A stretch of DNA of 64,000 bases from a virus, in IMG/VR virus record IMGVR_UViG_3300032288_001804, positions 32,428-96,427 of that record. One strand, written 5' to 3'. Positions 12,801 to 20,049 of the stretch are shown here, piece by piece. Made by a program: the position numbers and the translations under genes. A model generated the notes under the pieces. That model did not search any database and had not been told where the DNA came from. It was given only the letters and a program-made list of their open reading frames with translations. How positions within the stretch are numbered: position 1 is the first letter of the stretch; every line of letters begins with the position of its first letter.

Positions 12801-13856
12801 TTGATTAATAAAGTTAACTTTACTAATTGGAGTAAGCAAGTTATAGTCTACATACATAGCACCTAAAGAAGTTCCAGAAATAGGAACTGTAACCCAGTTC
12901 TCTGGTTTGTTAAAATTCTCTTTAGTGTATGCAAATAAGTTTGTCATAAACTTAATCTCGGCGTCAAGAATTTCTTGAGCCTTTTCTACAGATATACCTT
13001 TACGTTTAGCAATATCTTCTGGAGCAAGTACACGTTTTCCTATATTCTCTGCAGCAGCTCTACCAGATCTAGCTTCAAAGTAAATAGGTTTACCATTGTT
13101 TTTATTTGTAACGTTATAATCTTTGTCAAAGAATAATAGATTACCACTTGCATCAGTAACAGCTAATAAAAGATTGTCAGCTCTTGAGTAAGCTGTAGTA
13201 TCATATATATCATCCTTCTTTACTTGAGTCTGTAATGCACCTCTTGGTATTGCAGTTAAGTGATAACCAAAATTATTACCCTTAGCATTGTTAGTTATAT
13301 GTAGGATAAAATCGTAGTAAAATGCTTTTGCTGGGTCTGGTACCCGGTCTTCAAGTTTAGTACCTGCGTTAACTAAGTTTTGCAAACCTGTTGTAGAAAA
13401 AAGGCTATCAACAATATAGTTAAATGATGTAGCAAGTTCTAGTTTATTACCTGCTGGTAATTCGCCACTTGTAGATTGCTCAATTGAAGATTTAACTTCA
13501 GCTTCAGCAATATCTTCAGCGGCTTGTCCGGTTCCTAAATACTGTTGAACTTTAGCATAGTCTTCAAACTCTATCATTTTCTCAGTAACAAAGTTTACGT
13601 TAAACCCTGTTTTAAGTAAATGCATAGTCACGTTGTTGTTAATGAAAGCAGCCTGGCTAACAATACTTGGTATTATTTGAGTATACGCTTCAGTAACTAA
13701 TTGGTCTTCTGTATTTTTAGAAATAAGATCTACAAGATCTCTCATGTAGGTCTCTGGGTTTATCGGAGTATTATTTGAAAATGCTTCATAAAAATCACGA
13801 TATACCATTTGGTAAAGCGAGTCTCTTTCCTTTTGACTTATACTACAGATTGCCAT
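3876..13856 (-). CDS. Giant virion DNA-dependent RNA polymerase with N-terminal zincin motif (3326 aa)
   Basis: Residues 2306-2311 are DFDIDK inside the context LPAEIVAKSGGDFDID. This is the DxDxD catalytic signature of the single-chain, two-barrel RNA polymerases of crAss-like phages, such as virion protein gp66 of Cellulophaga phage phi14:2. The preceding RIPVQGLNSMEF segment fits the same barrel. In that family the enzyme travels in the virion and transcribes early genes after ejection. Residues 774-778 are HEAWH with E828/E829 downstream, a second, zincin-like domain. A Lys/Ala/Thr-rich linker at about 617-665 separates an N-terminal part from the zincin. The ATG at 13856 overlaps the TAA of the upstream gene by one base, suggesting translational coupling. 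At 3326 residues it is longer than the roughly 2200 I recall for phi14:2 gp66, consistent with extra fused domains. Confidence 0.9.
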   Translation of the reverse strand: MAICSISQKERDSLYQMVYRDFYEAFSNNTPINPETYMRDLVDLISKNTEDQLVTEAYTQIIPSIVSQAAFINNNVTMHLLKTGFNVNFVTEKMIEFEDYAKVQQYLGTGQAAEDIAEAEVKSSIEQSTSGELPAGNKLELATSFNYIVDSLFSTTGLQNLVNAGTKLEDRVPDPAKAFYYDFILHITNNAKGNNFGYHLTAIPRGALQTQVKKDDIYDTTAYSRADNLLLAVTDASGNLLFFDKDYNVTNKNNGKPIYFEARSGRAAAENIGKRVLAPEDIAKRKGISVEKAQEILDAEIKFMTNLFAYTKENFNKPENWVTVPISGTSLGAMYVDYNLLTPISKVNFINQVFKPVIVPEKNYQASGQTKTNQVFYINGVNGAIPIISRGMSSDIARKLARLIARPVVEVNELGDKRELSVDEKNKYLSEFIYLPESGIEYNYIKGLGPTLKLSGKSIDLENEAAVEDAIYKHLFEKFYVSGTEVTEKEIKAGFLNGKTVINNQKDKAYVDKLDENTIIEDPIARKRTKGTGYYKVYKRRLHIKSNVLGNISGLFDNFTINDKDGEWLKTKNEVNYVDYIKDNFYINIPLNKDNQIVGLNGHIKFDPSSETFEKILNYEKKKAAAPTKTNKGKKSATTKPTTKKKAAKTTEETPVEKVEEAPKKSAWEVINEIVKNDSLEDDEFQGLSRNKKQARDFVRQYGLRFDIAQLSPDELKAKLEEAKKWFDNSIFKNYFPLENLMNEVNTYDPTSVAKWYQNAIILFEGANYSDLYHEAWHGFTRMFMTDAQRQELYEKTRKRSGNFRTYKGVYRDFAKASDLELEEFLAEEFRAYMLSGGKMQIKDVTQRSIFRKILDFFLELFGAQSYNDMVLNQEALTYANDIYNKLQFGRLTEYSYSEQNLPAEIRQQVMNKGAESIDENYSTPLLTMRNSMELVDTLDSLVSDFVNLRIGVTEDGSGDKAYYTTALLSIPKGRDAALTYAKTKIEEAIEALDVQIANATTDSEKQRLLNQQDALVWATDNWDTESDKGIIAYYNKKSRFSDFVTAAEKAVLLFEDTGEFKSRDGHDRRGNEASLLDLANESVIYLIKSLHALESNGDKALNNLGFNTLMDFGIAWNRITRILQGANSPQEMYTRLQDSKEDYPFIQELLIKLGNPDTQMTANAQNLWTQFNDAFNKTRVPLVALVVDRTTNVLERDEEGNIIRTEYEYSAKVGGASTADAKIGRDWNDRFKTVTTKYIKPDINGNNFLDIDAIYNDYVSQYSNLNRIKFLQDVGIYFDNKSKIVAALNKMIPNPAKVIFDRIEAIKLHNDKAIAENKPKNIVIVRKIDDLINPTKKIRDNGEVLKGLRGFYNSLQKIQATYTDDYSDFMVLNAAGDAQYEFMENNTITQMIRELQEAPDFNTLTAKPEMNHLSGLRNPFVSNNPDPKRKRLITIHELFDMSKPNGPKRSIKEEVGSNEKITIDINNLAGVSFTVNGEANNGIAASDSDEFTKRLTDFHVSVIHGLPMGTTPADKSTILVYHLSNRKYYVNPREFALGTNGEAAAFNILLGYLEAELDRINRVKALPANAVERMIPVGKSTYGVEGQKFVIFSDMIRPELQEELMNIPAEYGGRLRDYLDLPESSDLKKRIADDVIKVYFANKINEFTEKLVEAEYIDNTMHDKIQEIYAGDDAKAKRLSRNETRNIAIKTHVYNSFIHNVETVLLYHGDPALYNMAKEEFQKRNAGINSGGIIPRTDPAMLRYLNNVVFAPDKASYRSSSWYTGQSVDKSYGEQFRSAVLEDVETKSLYYAAIEDDIRTSIKNSPGYKSGKLTDEEVNKIVSERAKPYREMKEGDAQGWITFDGYKALSIMMGAWSDTQELLYRDVLAKKNIDQTRIKEFFPVLKMQYWGPLATNGLPLTAFHKFSLVPLIPSTIEGSDLEKLHNKMVEQKVDYALFGSGSKIATITPNGKPDKFYKNSEDATNRELAFTEDGYMFTPNDIFLKYFKKQLEIAPKYKNKTTFPTQLRKLIESGLMENGVPTDFQPDMPKEVRIANWNKIGDDRTKRRESKNYSLIKRFQGNLENLMAQKKQELLDEIGWTYENGKPTGPLDKLFAYIESQLTKRELAEHHLDFVKLNKEGKLKSSLDVSLAAAEIEKVLVSIINKKLIKQKVTGEALVQVSGAGYTNRDFFNANKDSKERLEVLGTNDLPFYRKKDGKTMAMKIKIGIQGEYKKLLDLPKVTEMIEDAARKGQSLTRLQALNQLLKDESWLNEDDNRKLVSLAGVRIPVQGLNSMEFMEVYEFLPEGSNQIVLPAEIVAKSGGDFDIDKLTTLMYKLTKNEDGSVSIAEDFQNDVITDIMDILSLESNYVDLITPNATDIVLPIAQELASKVRPYDSLQNVFTERGDKIKGTRIFEIEYNIYKHGSNSIGKRTLGQGAVDNTYSVIFNTVGAYLQPSYKIDEDSKGNKVMKEQTIYLPHNTLLTPDGPAISLSNLYDADGINKVSDVISQLINGWVDIAKDPWIFDIQGNNFVAPALLLMVQAGVPIRQAAYFVSQPIIRQYITEVKKARSAYAGPLGIELSNPNFFRSEARRKVLMNFPEMLAYTDTNDDGDVVLYSKGIKNAATAIAGSLKDQIFNQQYFEDHLQDELDFESTDQLALLLHFLDIEDMSKVITAVKRTTNLDTQVAASLFETNLRQYQADQLREDERLGDDVINKILDDSSISSFGISEFMADIYKNLFTIRDSKLVNDYLLKKLGSKGFKDTVSDTFGDQESFISNFRNDLVMFMFQNYMRNLDLDSIKYYKSLQVASKAVKLKPTTKSPVSVFVKNVKLKDKTTIPMMYFDKQKLVEEFENLQSNSGKENINITNPELPFAFGAIRSTMFQNIREYGRYVMEREYLRNAIPVSEIIKRDDYIQYKKDFTAAKYEDFTEAELEKEATTFAYEHTLRDMALDNTFNQYYILKSPTKSYAKRLLDIKEKYPDLVQKYKVLDFLTADEAKTKERVIKFKSSKLDADRINRFHEDLVELMDPYNLIETANMTSSEAQEISKFFSNLPIYTMFTTGFNSKGEYGIGQIMPDTRLTPILESMLNYMEANKLMTWNLVNSYFNKFSTVNSYKNTASRYKVRNYTLDQPLWKASKNPAADLTGSFGTVQTFRDNYQSPSFIVEKAPEGVDIKLAINQLLKDRKNYLFVYNGAANPTAKALETNDSVFALSQEHTNSFGLTSKLGYQDVVSQQMNDDNYDLNVKAIENSIQALKTAAKDYDNKIFWNAAGYGQYMIGADVNGENVNQKRAKAPKTFVYLSKRLYEEFGYKNKNYEVVAPKKFIRVTREDILNKIQELNKC

Positions 13857-16800
13857 TATTCACAACGATTTTTAAGATTTTTTAAAAAGTTATTTTGCGC
13901 TTGAGCTGTACTCATCTTCTCAGCCTCGCTAGCAAGTTTTGCCTGAGCATCCTTATCATTAGCTAAAGTTTCCGCATTAGACTTTGATTCATTCATAACT
14001 TCTTCAGTTTCAGGTTTTGGTGCAGGAGCTTTCTTCTTTTTACCAGGTGAGACAACCATCTTATCTATATCATCCACAAGCGACTCATCTAGAACTTCAC
14101 CTATAGCATCCTCGTCATTCAAAGGTACAACAGTAACTTGTTTTTTACTAACTTTTTTAACCTTAACTATACGACCATCATTAAGTTTAATGATCATACC
14201 TACTTCAGGTTTTGCTTTAGTTACTTCTTCCGTTTCAACAACTTCAGGCTCTCTAATAACATCTTCAACAGTAATACCATATAACTTAAGCTCGTCAACT
14301 ATTTTCTTAATTCTTTGGTTTAAATCATTGATTTTAACTAAGTTACCTGAAGCTATAGCCGCAACTTGTTCACCTCTTAGCTTAGATAATTTATCAGTAA
14401 GGGCATCAATTCTTTTTTGCTGCTTAGCTTTTTCTGCTTCAACCAATGCATCCTCTTCTTCTTGAGTTCTAGTAACTTCTGAACCTGCGGGTCTTCCATA
14501 ACCAGTTACTTCAAAGATGTCACGAGATGTATTTAGCTTTAATAGTATGCTAGGCTTTTCTTCAGTACCTGTATTTAAACTATTAAGTGATCTAACTACA
14601 CCATTAGAATTAGTAGAAAGCTGTATAGGTAGGATGTAAATGTCTGTAATATCTTCCCCGGTAGCTTGGCGAATTAATTCACGGTATGCTAACTGCTGGA
14701 TAGTGTGCCCACGCTCATATTGGAATTCATCTGCAGGGTCATTATAACTATCAACAAGATTTCTTGTAGAAGTCTTTAAGTCAATAATACCTAAGTTACC
14801 TTCTTTATCATATACAAGAAAGTCAATTTCCCCAGCACGTGGTCCTGCAATATCACCAAATAAAGTTGGAATACTACCTATTATCTTAAGACCCTTACCG
14901 TTTAGATATTGTTTAACTTCAACCATTGTGTTGTACAATGCACTTGGAAAAGTCGCACTATACTGCATCATTTTCTCACCACTCTCGGAGTCAACCTTAC
15001 CAGATAACTCTTCTAGTTTTTGTTTTACTTGCTCTGGTGTAGTTAATTTACCGTCAAAGAAATCACGGAAAATGGGGTCAAGTACATTACCACGGTTAGC
15101 TGCAGTTGTATTAGTAAACTTCTTGGCTAAGATATCCCTAACGATATCACTAACACGAGCTACTTTATTACCATCCTTTTCATATCCACCTTCTACTTTA
15201 GTAACTCCACTTGCTTTAAAGCTATCGCTAAGTTTCTTAATTAAAGCTTGTACTTTTTTATCAGCCTCAGCAAATTCAGCATCTGCTTGGAACTGAGCTA
15301 GTGCTTGCTCTTTTGTTGTACCTGTAGAGTGTAAAGCAGTAACTTGATCTTCAGTTAATCCATTTATATCTTCTGGCAACCAACCCCTTGCAAATAAATC
15401 ATCTCTAATCTGCTGAAAATCAAGTGGTTTAGGTTCTTCTGGTTTTTCTTCAACAGGAGCTTCAGTTTTACTTTTTTTCCAATTTTCAATAATTGTAACT
15501 GCCTTTGGGTTAGTTTGAACAAAGTTTCTAAAGCCCATGTTGCTTTCTTTTATCTTGGCAACGGCTGATACTTTTTTATAAGCATCATAAAGTAAATCGG
15601 AAAGATCCTTAGGTAGATTATCAACAGGAGTGTTAATGTCTATCTTATCTATATCCTCTTCTGTAACTATTTCATCACTAGGTATAACCTCAGGAATTTC
15701 TTCAGTAACTTTTTCACGTTCGCTGCGAGGCTCAATACCAAGTAAAGGACTAATGAGTTTATCATATCTATCATAGATCTCATTGTACATCTGTAACTCT
15801 AATGGAGACAACTTACTTTCATCTACATTACCTTCCGTATCTCTATAATTATCTATATTAGGTATTGCTTTACGTAAGTCTTCTCGCTCTTGAGCTCTTA
15901 GCTTAGCTACTTTTTCTTCATTAGTTTCTTCAGGTATAACCGCTTCTTCTTCTTCAATAGCAACTTCCTCTAACACCTCATCCTTTGGTTCTTCAACAGA
16001 TTCCATAGCAGGAGACTTTCTACGCTCACCCGGCTTTTGTAAGTAGTCCGTTTGATCAATAGTTAATCCTACTAATGCTACAGCTTGCTTTAATACATTG
16101 TCATCAGAACTTTTTATCTTAAACGCGTTCTTAATAAACTTTTTAATAGAGTTTATTACTTGAGTAAATGTACTTTCTTTTGGAGTTCTGGTAGATTTAA
16201 CTTGAATAAGTAACGCTTGAAACTGTGGGTTAGTCATTACTTCATTAATAAAACTAACAGGTGATGACATACCTAATGGTATTTTACCACCAAAATCATC
16301 AAGTAAAGATGGATCAGTTTGAGCTGCTGCTTTTATAGCATCCATCATTTCTTCTACCTCAGCTGCAAATTCTTCATCTTGTAAAAAATCTGTAGTCAAA
16401 GACATCATCATACCTTTTAATACAAGGTACTCTGCTCTATAGTCATTGTCTTTATAATTAGAAGACGCATATCTAAAATCAATAATGAGCCCGTTTTTAG
16501 GATCATGTGAAATAGGTACGCTATGCTTAGGTCTAATGGTAACTTTCATGTCACCTTTGTTTAGACTTAAAATCTTTTGAGCTAATTTCTTTTCTGCTGA
16601 AGTTGCAAACTTACTATTAATAATAAAATTGCAAAGGTCATCCATAGATACTACGGCTTCTCCATAAGCATCAATACCTAACTCATTAGCATAATCTTGT
16701 ACGGTGCGATTGTCTTGACCATTCTTTTTCTTATGTGCAAAACTAAAATACTCTTCTAGTAAACCAAGTTCTGCAGCAGCTTGGCGGATAGGTCTTTCTT

Positions 16801-19800
16801 TAACAACTTTATCATATACCTTTTCATAGTTATCAAACATTTCTTCAATAGCCGGTATACGAAGATCATTTCCTTTTATAGGTTGTAATGTCTTGGCATC
16901 AATTAATGTTGGATATCTATCATTTTTTTCAAATGCCTCAATATCATCTACACTTACAAATACACCTTGTTGCTCAAATAAAGCTTTTAAGAATGCATTT
17001 TGAATCATACCCTTCATGAACTTCTTTTTCTGTTCCCTAAGGATATCATTACGCTTTTCATATACACGTTTTAAAGAATAACCAATGTTATTTTTAAATT
17101 CATTAAAGCCGTTAGGATCGGTTAACATATTAACCCATCTAGCCATATTTCTATTATCAGTACCTAATGAATGCCAATCATTATACATGGTAAACATATC
17201 GTTAAGCTCTTCTGCTAAGAATGGTCTAACGTTGTTAGTAGTGGTCATATCATTAAAGTACTTATCAAAAGCACTCTTTAAAACAGTTCTATACTCGTCT
17301 AATGCATCTTGAGATGTTAAATCATCTAATGTAAACTCTGTTTCATCTTCTGCATTTTTCTTTTCAAGATTCTCAACAAAAGATTTTCTAGCAGCTTCTA
17401 ATTCTTTTTTCTCTTCTACAGTAAGTGTGCTTTTTCCAGCAAGACTTAAAAGAGTAGAATAAATAGAAGATGCATTAGCAAGGTTTTCAAGATTATCTGC
17501 TTCACGTGTTAAACGTTTTGCAGTTTTAAGATCTCCGTTTTCTTCGTTTATCTTAGCCTGAGTTCTTAGCGATTTAACATCATCTTGCATTTGAGATACA
17601 GAGAATATTTTAGATGCACGCATTCCAGGCATTCTAGAGAAACTAGGAATTGCGTTAAACTTCTCTTGTATACCTTGTAATCTATCTAGTGTTTCTTCAA
17701 AAGTCTTACTTGAATATACCGCAAAGAAAGTAGCTTCCTCATGAGCATTATAATTGTTTACTTCTGCAGCATAAGCCTCAGGATTAGTAAACTTATTAAT
17801 GCTGTTTGGATTGTACTTATTAGGCATTACCTCACGGAATTTTTCAAAGCGCTCTCCCAAGTCTTCTACATTTCTAATAGATTTTTCTAATCTAGAAAAG
17901 TATTTTGCTTGATCCGCTTCTACATAATCTTCACCTAAAGCATTAGCCAACTCTTCAGCATTAAGATTTCTCATGTCTTTTAGGTTATCTATAAGAACAT
18001 CTAATCTTCCGGCCTGAGAAAGTGTATGCACATAACTTATCGTTGCATCATTTCTAATATCACGTTGATCTTTTTCATCACTTAAAGCTTCAGCTACATG
18101 CCCAACTCTTGCATAGTTAATTTGTTCTCCACCAGCTTTATCAAATAGTTTGTAAAACTCTGCGGGATCATCAGCAGCTTTTTGTGCGGCAGTTAAAACT
18201 CTATTAGCTTGATCATTTAATTCTTGCGCATACTGCTCATAGTTTTCTTTACCATGCCAAGTCTTTTTACCAAGCTCAATTACTGGATTTGCAACTGATT
18301 TTACTAATGAAGTACCAGTGTATATTGCACCACCGCTTAATAAACCTTGTGCAAAAACTTCTAAACCTTCTTTACTATATTGACTATTAGCTCCTACAAG
18401 TATAGACTCACCCATTATTCCCTTATGGAACTTAATAGGATCTTGAAACTTAGTAGTATAGTAGTGGTCAACACCTTTAATTGCACCTTCTTGGAATAAT
18501 TCCTGAACACCTTCTGGTACGTTTTTACCTAAGTAGTCAAGTAATCTTCCAGGAGTCTGCATCATAGCATGTTTTAAATATGCTTTCTTACCCCACTTTT
18601 TAATATTGTTTTCAATAAGCTCATAACTAGCTTTACCAGCTGCACCAGCTATAGTAGACTTTACTAAATGCTTATTATAGTTTTTTACAAATTGATCTGC
18701 TAAACTTCTTTTTACTGTACCATGTCCAATGATTTTTTCAAAACCAAAGGCGTTGGTCATATATATAATAGGGAGATTTATAAGTGTAACAGCTTTACCA
18801 TTTTGCTCAGCAATAGTTAAAATCTTTGACGCATCTTCACCAGTTGGTCCAGTAGAAAGCTTTTGCTTAGCATCAGTTAACTCATTATATAATTGCTCAT
18901 AGCGATTTTTATCAGTTACCTCGTTATTTTGATTAACAAGAGATTGCATTTCTTTAGTAATGCTAGCAATTTTCTTTTGTTGAACTGCACCATATTCTTG
19001 TCTACCAGATTCTATTTTTTCTAGTATAGCACCACCACCTTCAGTTTGAGCCTCATTAATACCAAATCTTATACGTTGCAAATCTGCATAGCCACCACCA
19101 ATAGATGCACTTAGTGCTAATATTCCATTTAAATCATTTGCTTCATCAAGACCTTTTAACGTATTCTTAAAAGGATTAACTTCTTTTGCAAAACCAATAC
19201 CGGCACCTTTTATACCACCTAAGCCTTGTCTACCCTCCCAAAGCATTCTAACTTTGTTTATATTATCAGCTTTAGCAAATGCACTTAATGCGGTTTTTAC
19301 ATTTTTTCCTTTTTGAAGAAGAGATGGGATACGAAGTAAATTTCTAGCAGCTGCTGCGTCTAATGGTTTAGTAGCTGCACTAAGGCCCAATCTTGAACCA
19401 ACAGTTTTAGCACCAAATAAAGCAAGCTCTTCAGTTAAAACACCTGCAGCTATACCTAACGTAGGAGCTAAGTTTGCAAAAAAGTTTACAGAGCTACCAG
19501 CAAATCCTGGCTTACTTGACATCATAATAGACATACCATCTTGGTATGCTTTAGCACCTTCTATATCAGGAGTAGCATCAAATAAATCACTAGGCTTTGT
19601 ATATGGTTTTAAGTAATCTTTAGTAAAACCCCACATAGTACTAGGAAGGTATTTAGCCATCCTAATGAAATCACTACCTACTGTACCATTCTCATTATAG
19701 TATTGCTCACTATCAAAGTTTGCAGGATTAAGACCAAGTATATCTACATCTGGATGTGCGTAATATCTTTTTAAATTAAATCCTTCACTACCCGCACCAA

Positions 19801-20047
19801 ATTGACTTGGCTGTGAAAAACGCAAAGGATCAACCTTAGTATTAGCAATTTCAGAAATCTTACTATTCCAATCTTTAATTGAAGGGATTCCCGTATTTGT
19901 AACTTTTATAGGTGTTGTAGTTTTTGACTTATAATCTGGAGCAGGATTAGCAGAAGCTGCCGCAGGAGCTGCTAGCGGCTTTGTTTTCATGTTATCCCAA
20001 AATTCAAAAACAGAAGGTGTGCCTTGCGGAGTTTGTTCGTTTGCCAT
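13856..20047 (-). CDS. Giant virion cargo protein with C-terminal PD-(D/E)XK nuclease domain (2063 aa)
   Basis: Residues 1740-1760 hold E1740-I-D1742, then D1756-L-K1758-T-S, followed by a helix with QQLAYR. This is the D...(D/E)xK core and trailing helix of the PD-(D/E)XK nuclease superfamily. An N-terminal Ala/Pro/Thr-rich stretch is followed by hydrophobic segments around 187-215 and in the region near 560 (LLSGGAIYTG), which could meet or cross the host membrane during ejection. Long helical, charged regions and acidic Glu/Val-rich linkers (about 1350-1540) fill the middle. A small beta-rich SH3-like stretch lies near 1945-2000 (GMIIKLNDGRIVKVKKV), before a Lys-rich tail. It sits two bases after the 1492-aa gene and overlaps the RNA polymerase gene by one base. 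In crAss-like phages this position belongs to giant internal proteins. A role in degrading host DNA or processing phage DNA is inference. Confidence 0.8.
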   Translation of the reverse strand: MANEQTPQGTPSVFEFWDNMKTKPLAAPAAASANPAPDYKSKTTTPIKVTNTGIPSIKDWNSKISEIANTKVDPLRFSQPSQFGAGSEGFNLKRYYAHPDVDILGLNPANFDSEQYYNENGTVGSDFIRMAKYLPSTMWGFTKDYLKPYTKPSDLFDATPDIEGAKAYQDGMSIMMSSKPGFAGSSVNFFANLAPTLGIAAGVLTEELALFGAKTVGSRLGLSAATKPLDAAAARNLLRIPSLLQKGKNVKTALSAFAKADNINKVRMLWEGRQGLGGIKGAGIGFAKEVNPFKNTLKGLDEANDLNGILALSASIGGGYADLQRIRFGINEAQTEGGGAILEKIESGRQEYGAVQQKKIASITKEMQSLVNQNNEVTDKNRYEQLYNELTDAKQKLSTGPTGEDASKILTIAEQNGKAVTLINLPIIYMTNAFGFEKIIGHGTVKRSLADQFVKNYNKHLVKSTIAGAAGKASYELIENNIKKWGKKAYLKHAMMQTPGRLLDYLGKNVPEGVQELFQEGAIKGVDHYYTTKFQDPIKFHKGIMGESILVGANSQYSKEGLEVFAQGLLSGGAIYTGTSLVKSVANPVIELGKKTWHGKENYEQYAQELNDQANRVLTAAQKAADDPAEFYKLFDKAGGEQINYARVGHVAEALSDEKDQRDIRNDATISYVHTLSQAGRLDVLIDNLKDMRNLNAEELANALGEDYVEADQAKYFSRLEKSIRNVEDLGERFEKFREVMPNKYNPNSINKFTNPEAYAAEVNNYNAHEEATFFAVYSSKTFEETLDRLQGIQEKFNAIPSFSRMPGMRASKIFSVSQMQDDVKSLRTQAKINEENGDLKTAKRLTREADNLENLANASSIYSTLLSLAGKSTLTVEEKKELEAARKSFVENLEKKNAEDETEFTLDDLTSQDALDEYRTVLKSAFDKYFNDMTTTNNVRPFLAEELNDMFTMYNDWHSLGTDNRNMARWVNMLTDPNGFNEFKNNIGYSLKRVYEKRNDILREQKKKFMKGMIQNAFLKALFEQQGVFVSVDDIEAFEKNDRYPTLIDAKTLQPIKGNDLRIPAIEEMFDNYEKVYDKVVKERPIRQAAAELGLLEEYFSFAHKKKNGQDNRTVQDYANELGIDAYGEAVVSMDDLCNFIINSKFATSAEKKLAQKILSLNKGDMKVTIRPKHSVPISHDPKNGLIIDFRYASSNYKDNDYRAEYLVLKGMMMSLTTDFLQDEEFAAEVEEMMDAIKAAAQTDPSLLDDFGGKIPLGMSSPVSFINEVMTNPQFQALLIQVKSTRTPKESTFTQVINSIKKFIKNAFKIKSSDDNVLKQAVALVGLTIDQTDYLQKPGERRKSPAMESVEEPKDEVLEEVAIEEEEAVIPEETNEEKVAKLRAQEREDLRKAIPNIDNYRDTEGNVDESKLSPLELQMYNEIYDRYDKLISPLLGIEPRSEREKVTEEIPEVIPSDEIVTEEDIDKIDINTPVDNLPKDLSDLLYDAYKKVSAVAKIKESNMGFRNFVQTNPKAVTIIENWKKSKTEAPVEEKPEEPKPLDFQQIRDDLFARGWLPEDINGLTEDQVTALHSTGTTKEQALAQFQADAEFAEADKKVQALIKKLSDSFKASGVTKVEGGYEKDGNKVARVSDIVRDILAKKFTNTTAANRGNVLDPIFRDFFDGKLTTPEQVKQKLEELSGKVDSESGEKMMQYSATFPSALYNTMVEVKQYLNGKGLKIIGSIPTLFGDIAGPRAGEIDFLVYDKEGNLGIIDLKTSTRNLVDSYNDPADEFQYERGHTIQQLAYRELIRQATGEDITDIYILPIQLSTNSNGVVRSLNSLNTGTEEKPSILLKLNTSRDIFEVTGYGRPAGSEVTRTQEEEDALVEAEKAKQQKRIDALTDKLSKLRGEQVAAIASGNLVKINDLNQRIKKIVDELKLYGITVEDVIREPEVVETEEVTKAKPEVGMIIKLNDGRIVKVKKVSKKQVTVVPLNDEDAIGEVLDESLVDDIDKMVVSPGKKKKAPAPKPETEEVMNESKSNAETLANDKDAQAKLASEAEKMSTAQAQNNFLKNLKNRCE

Positions 20048-20049
20048 AA

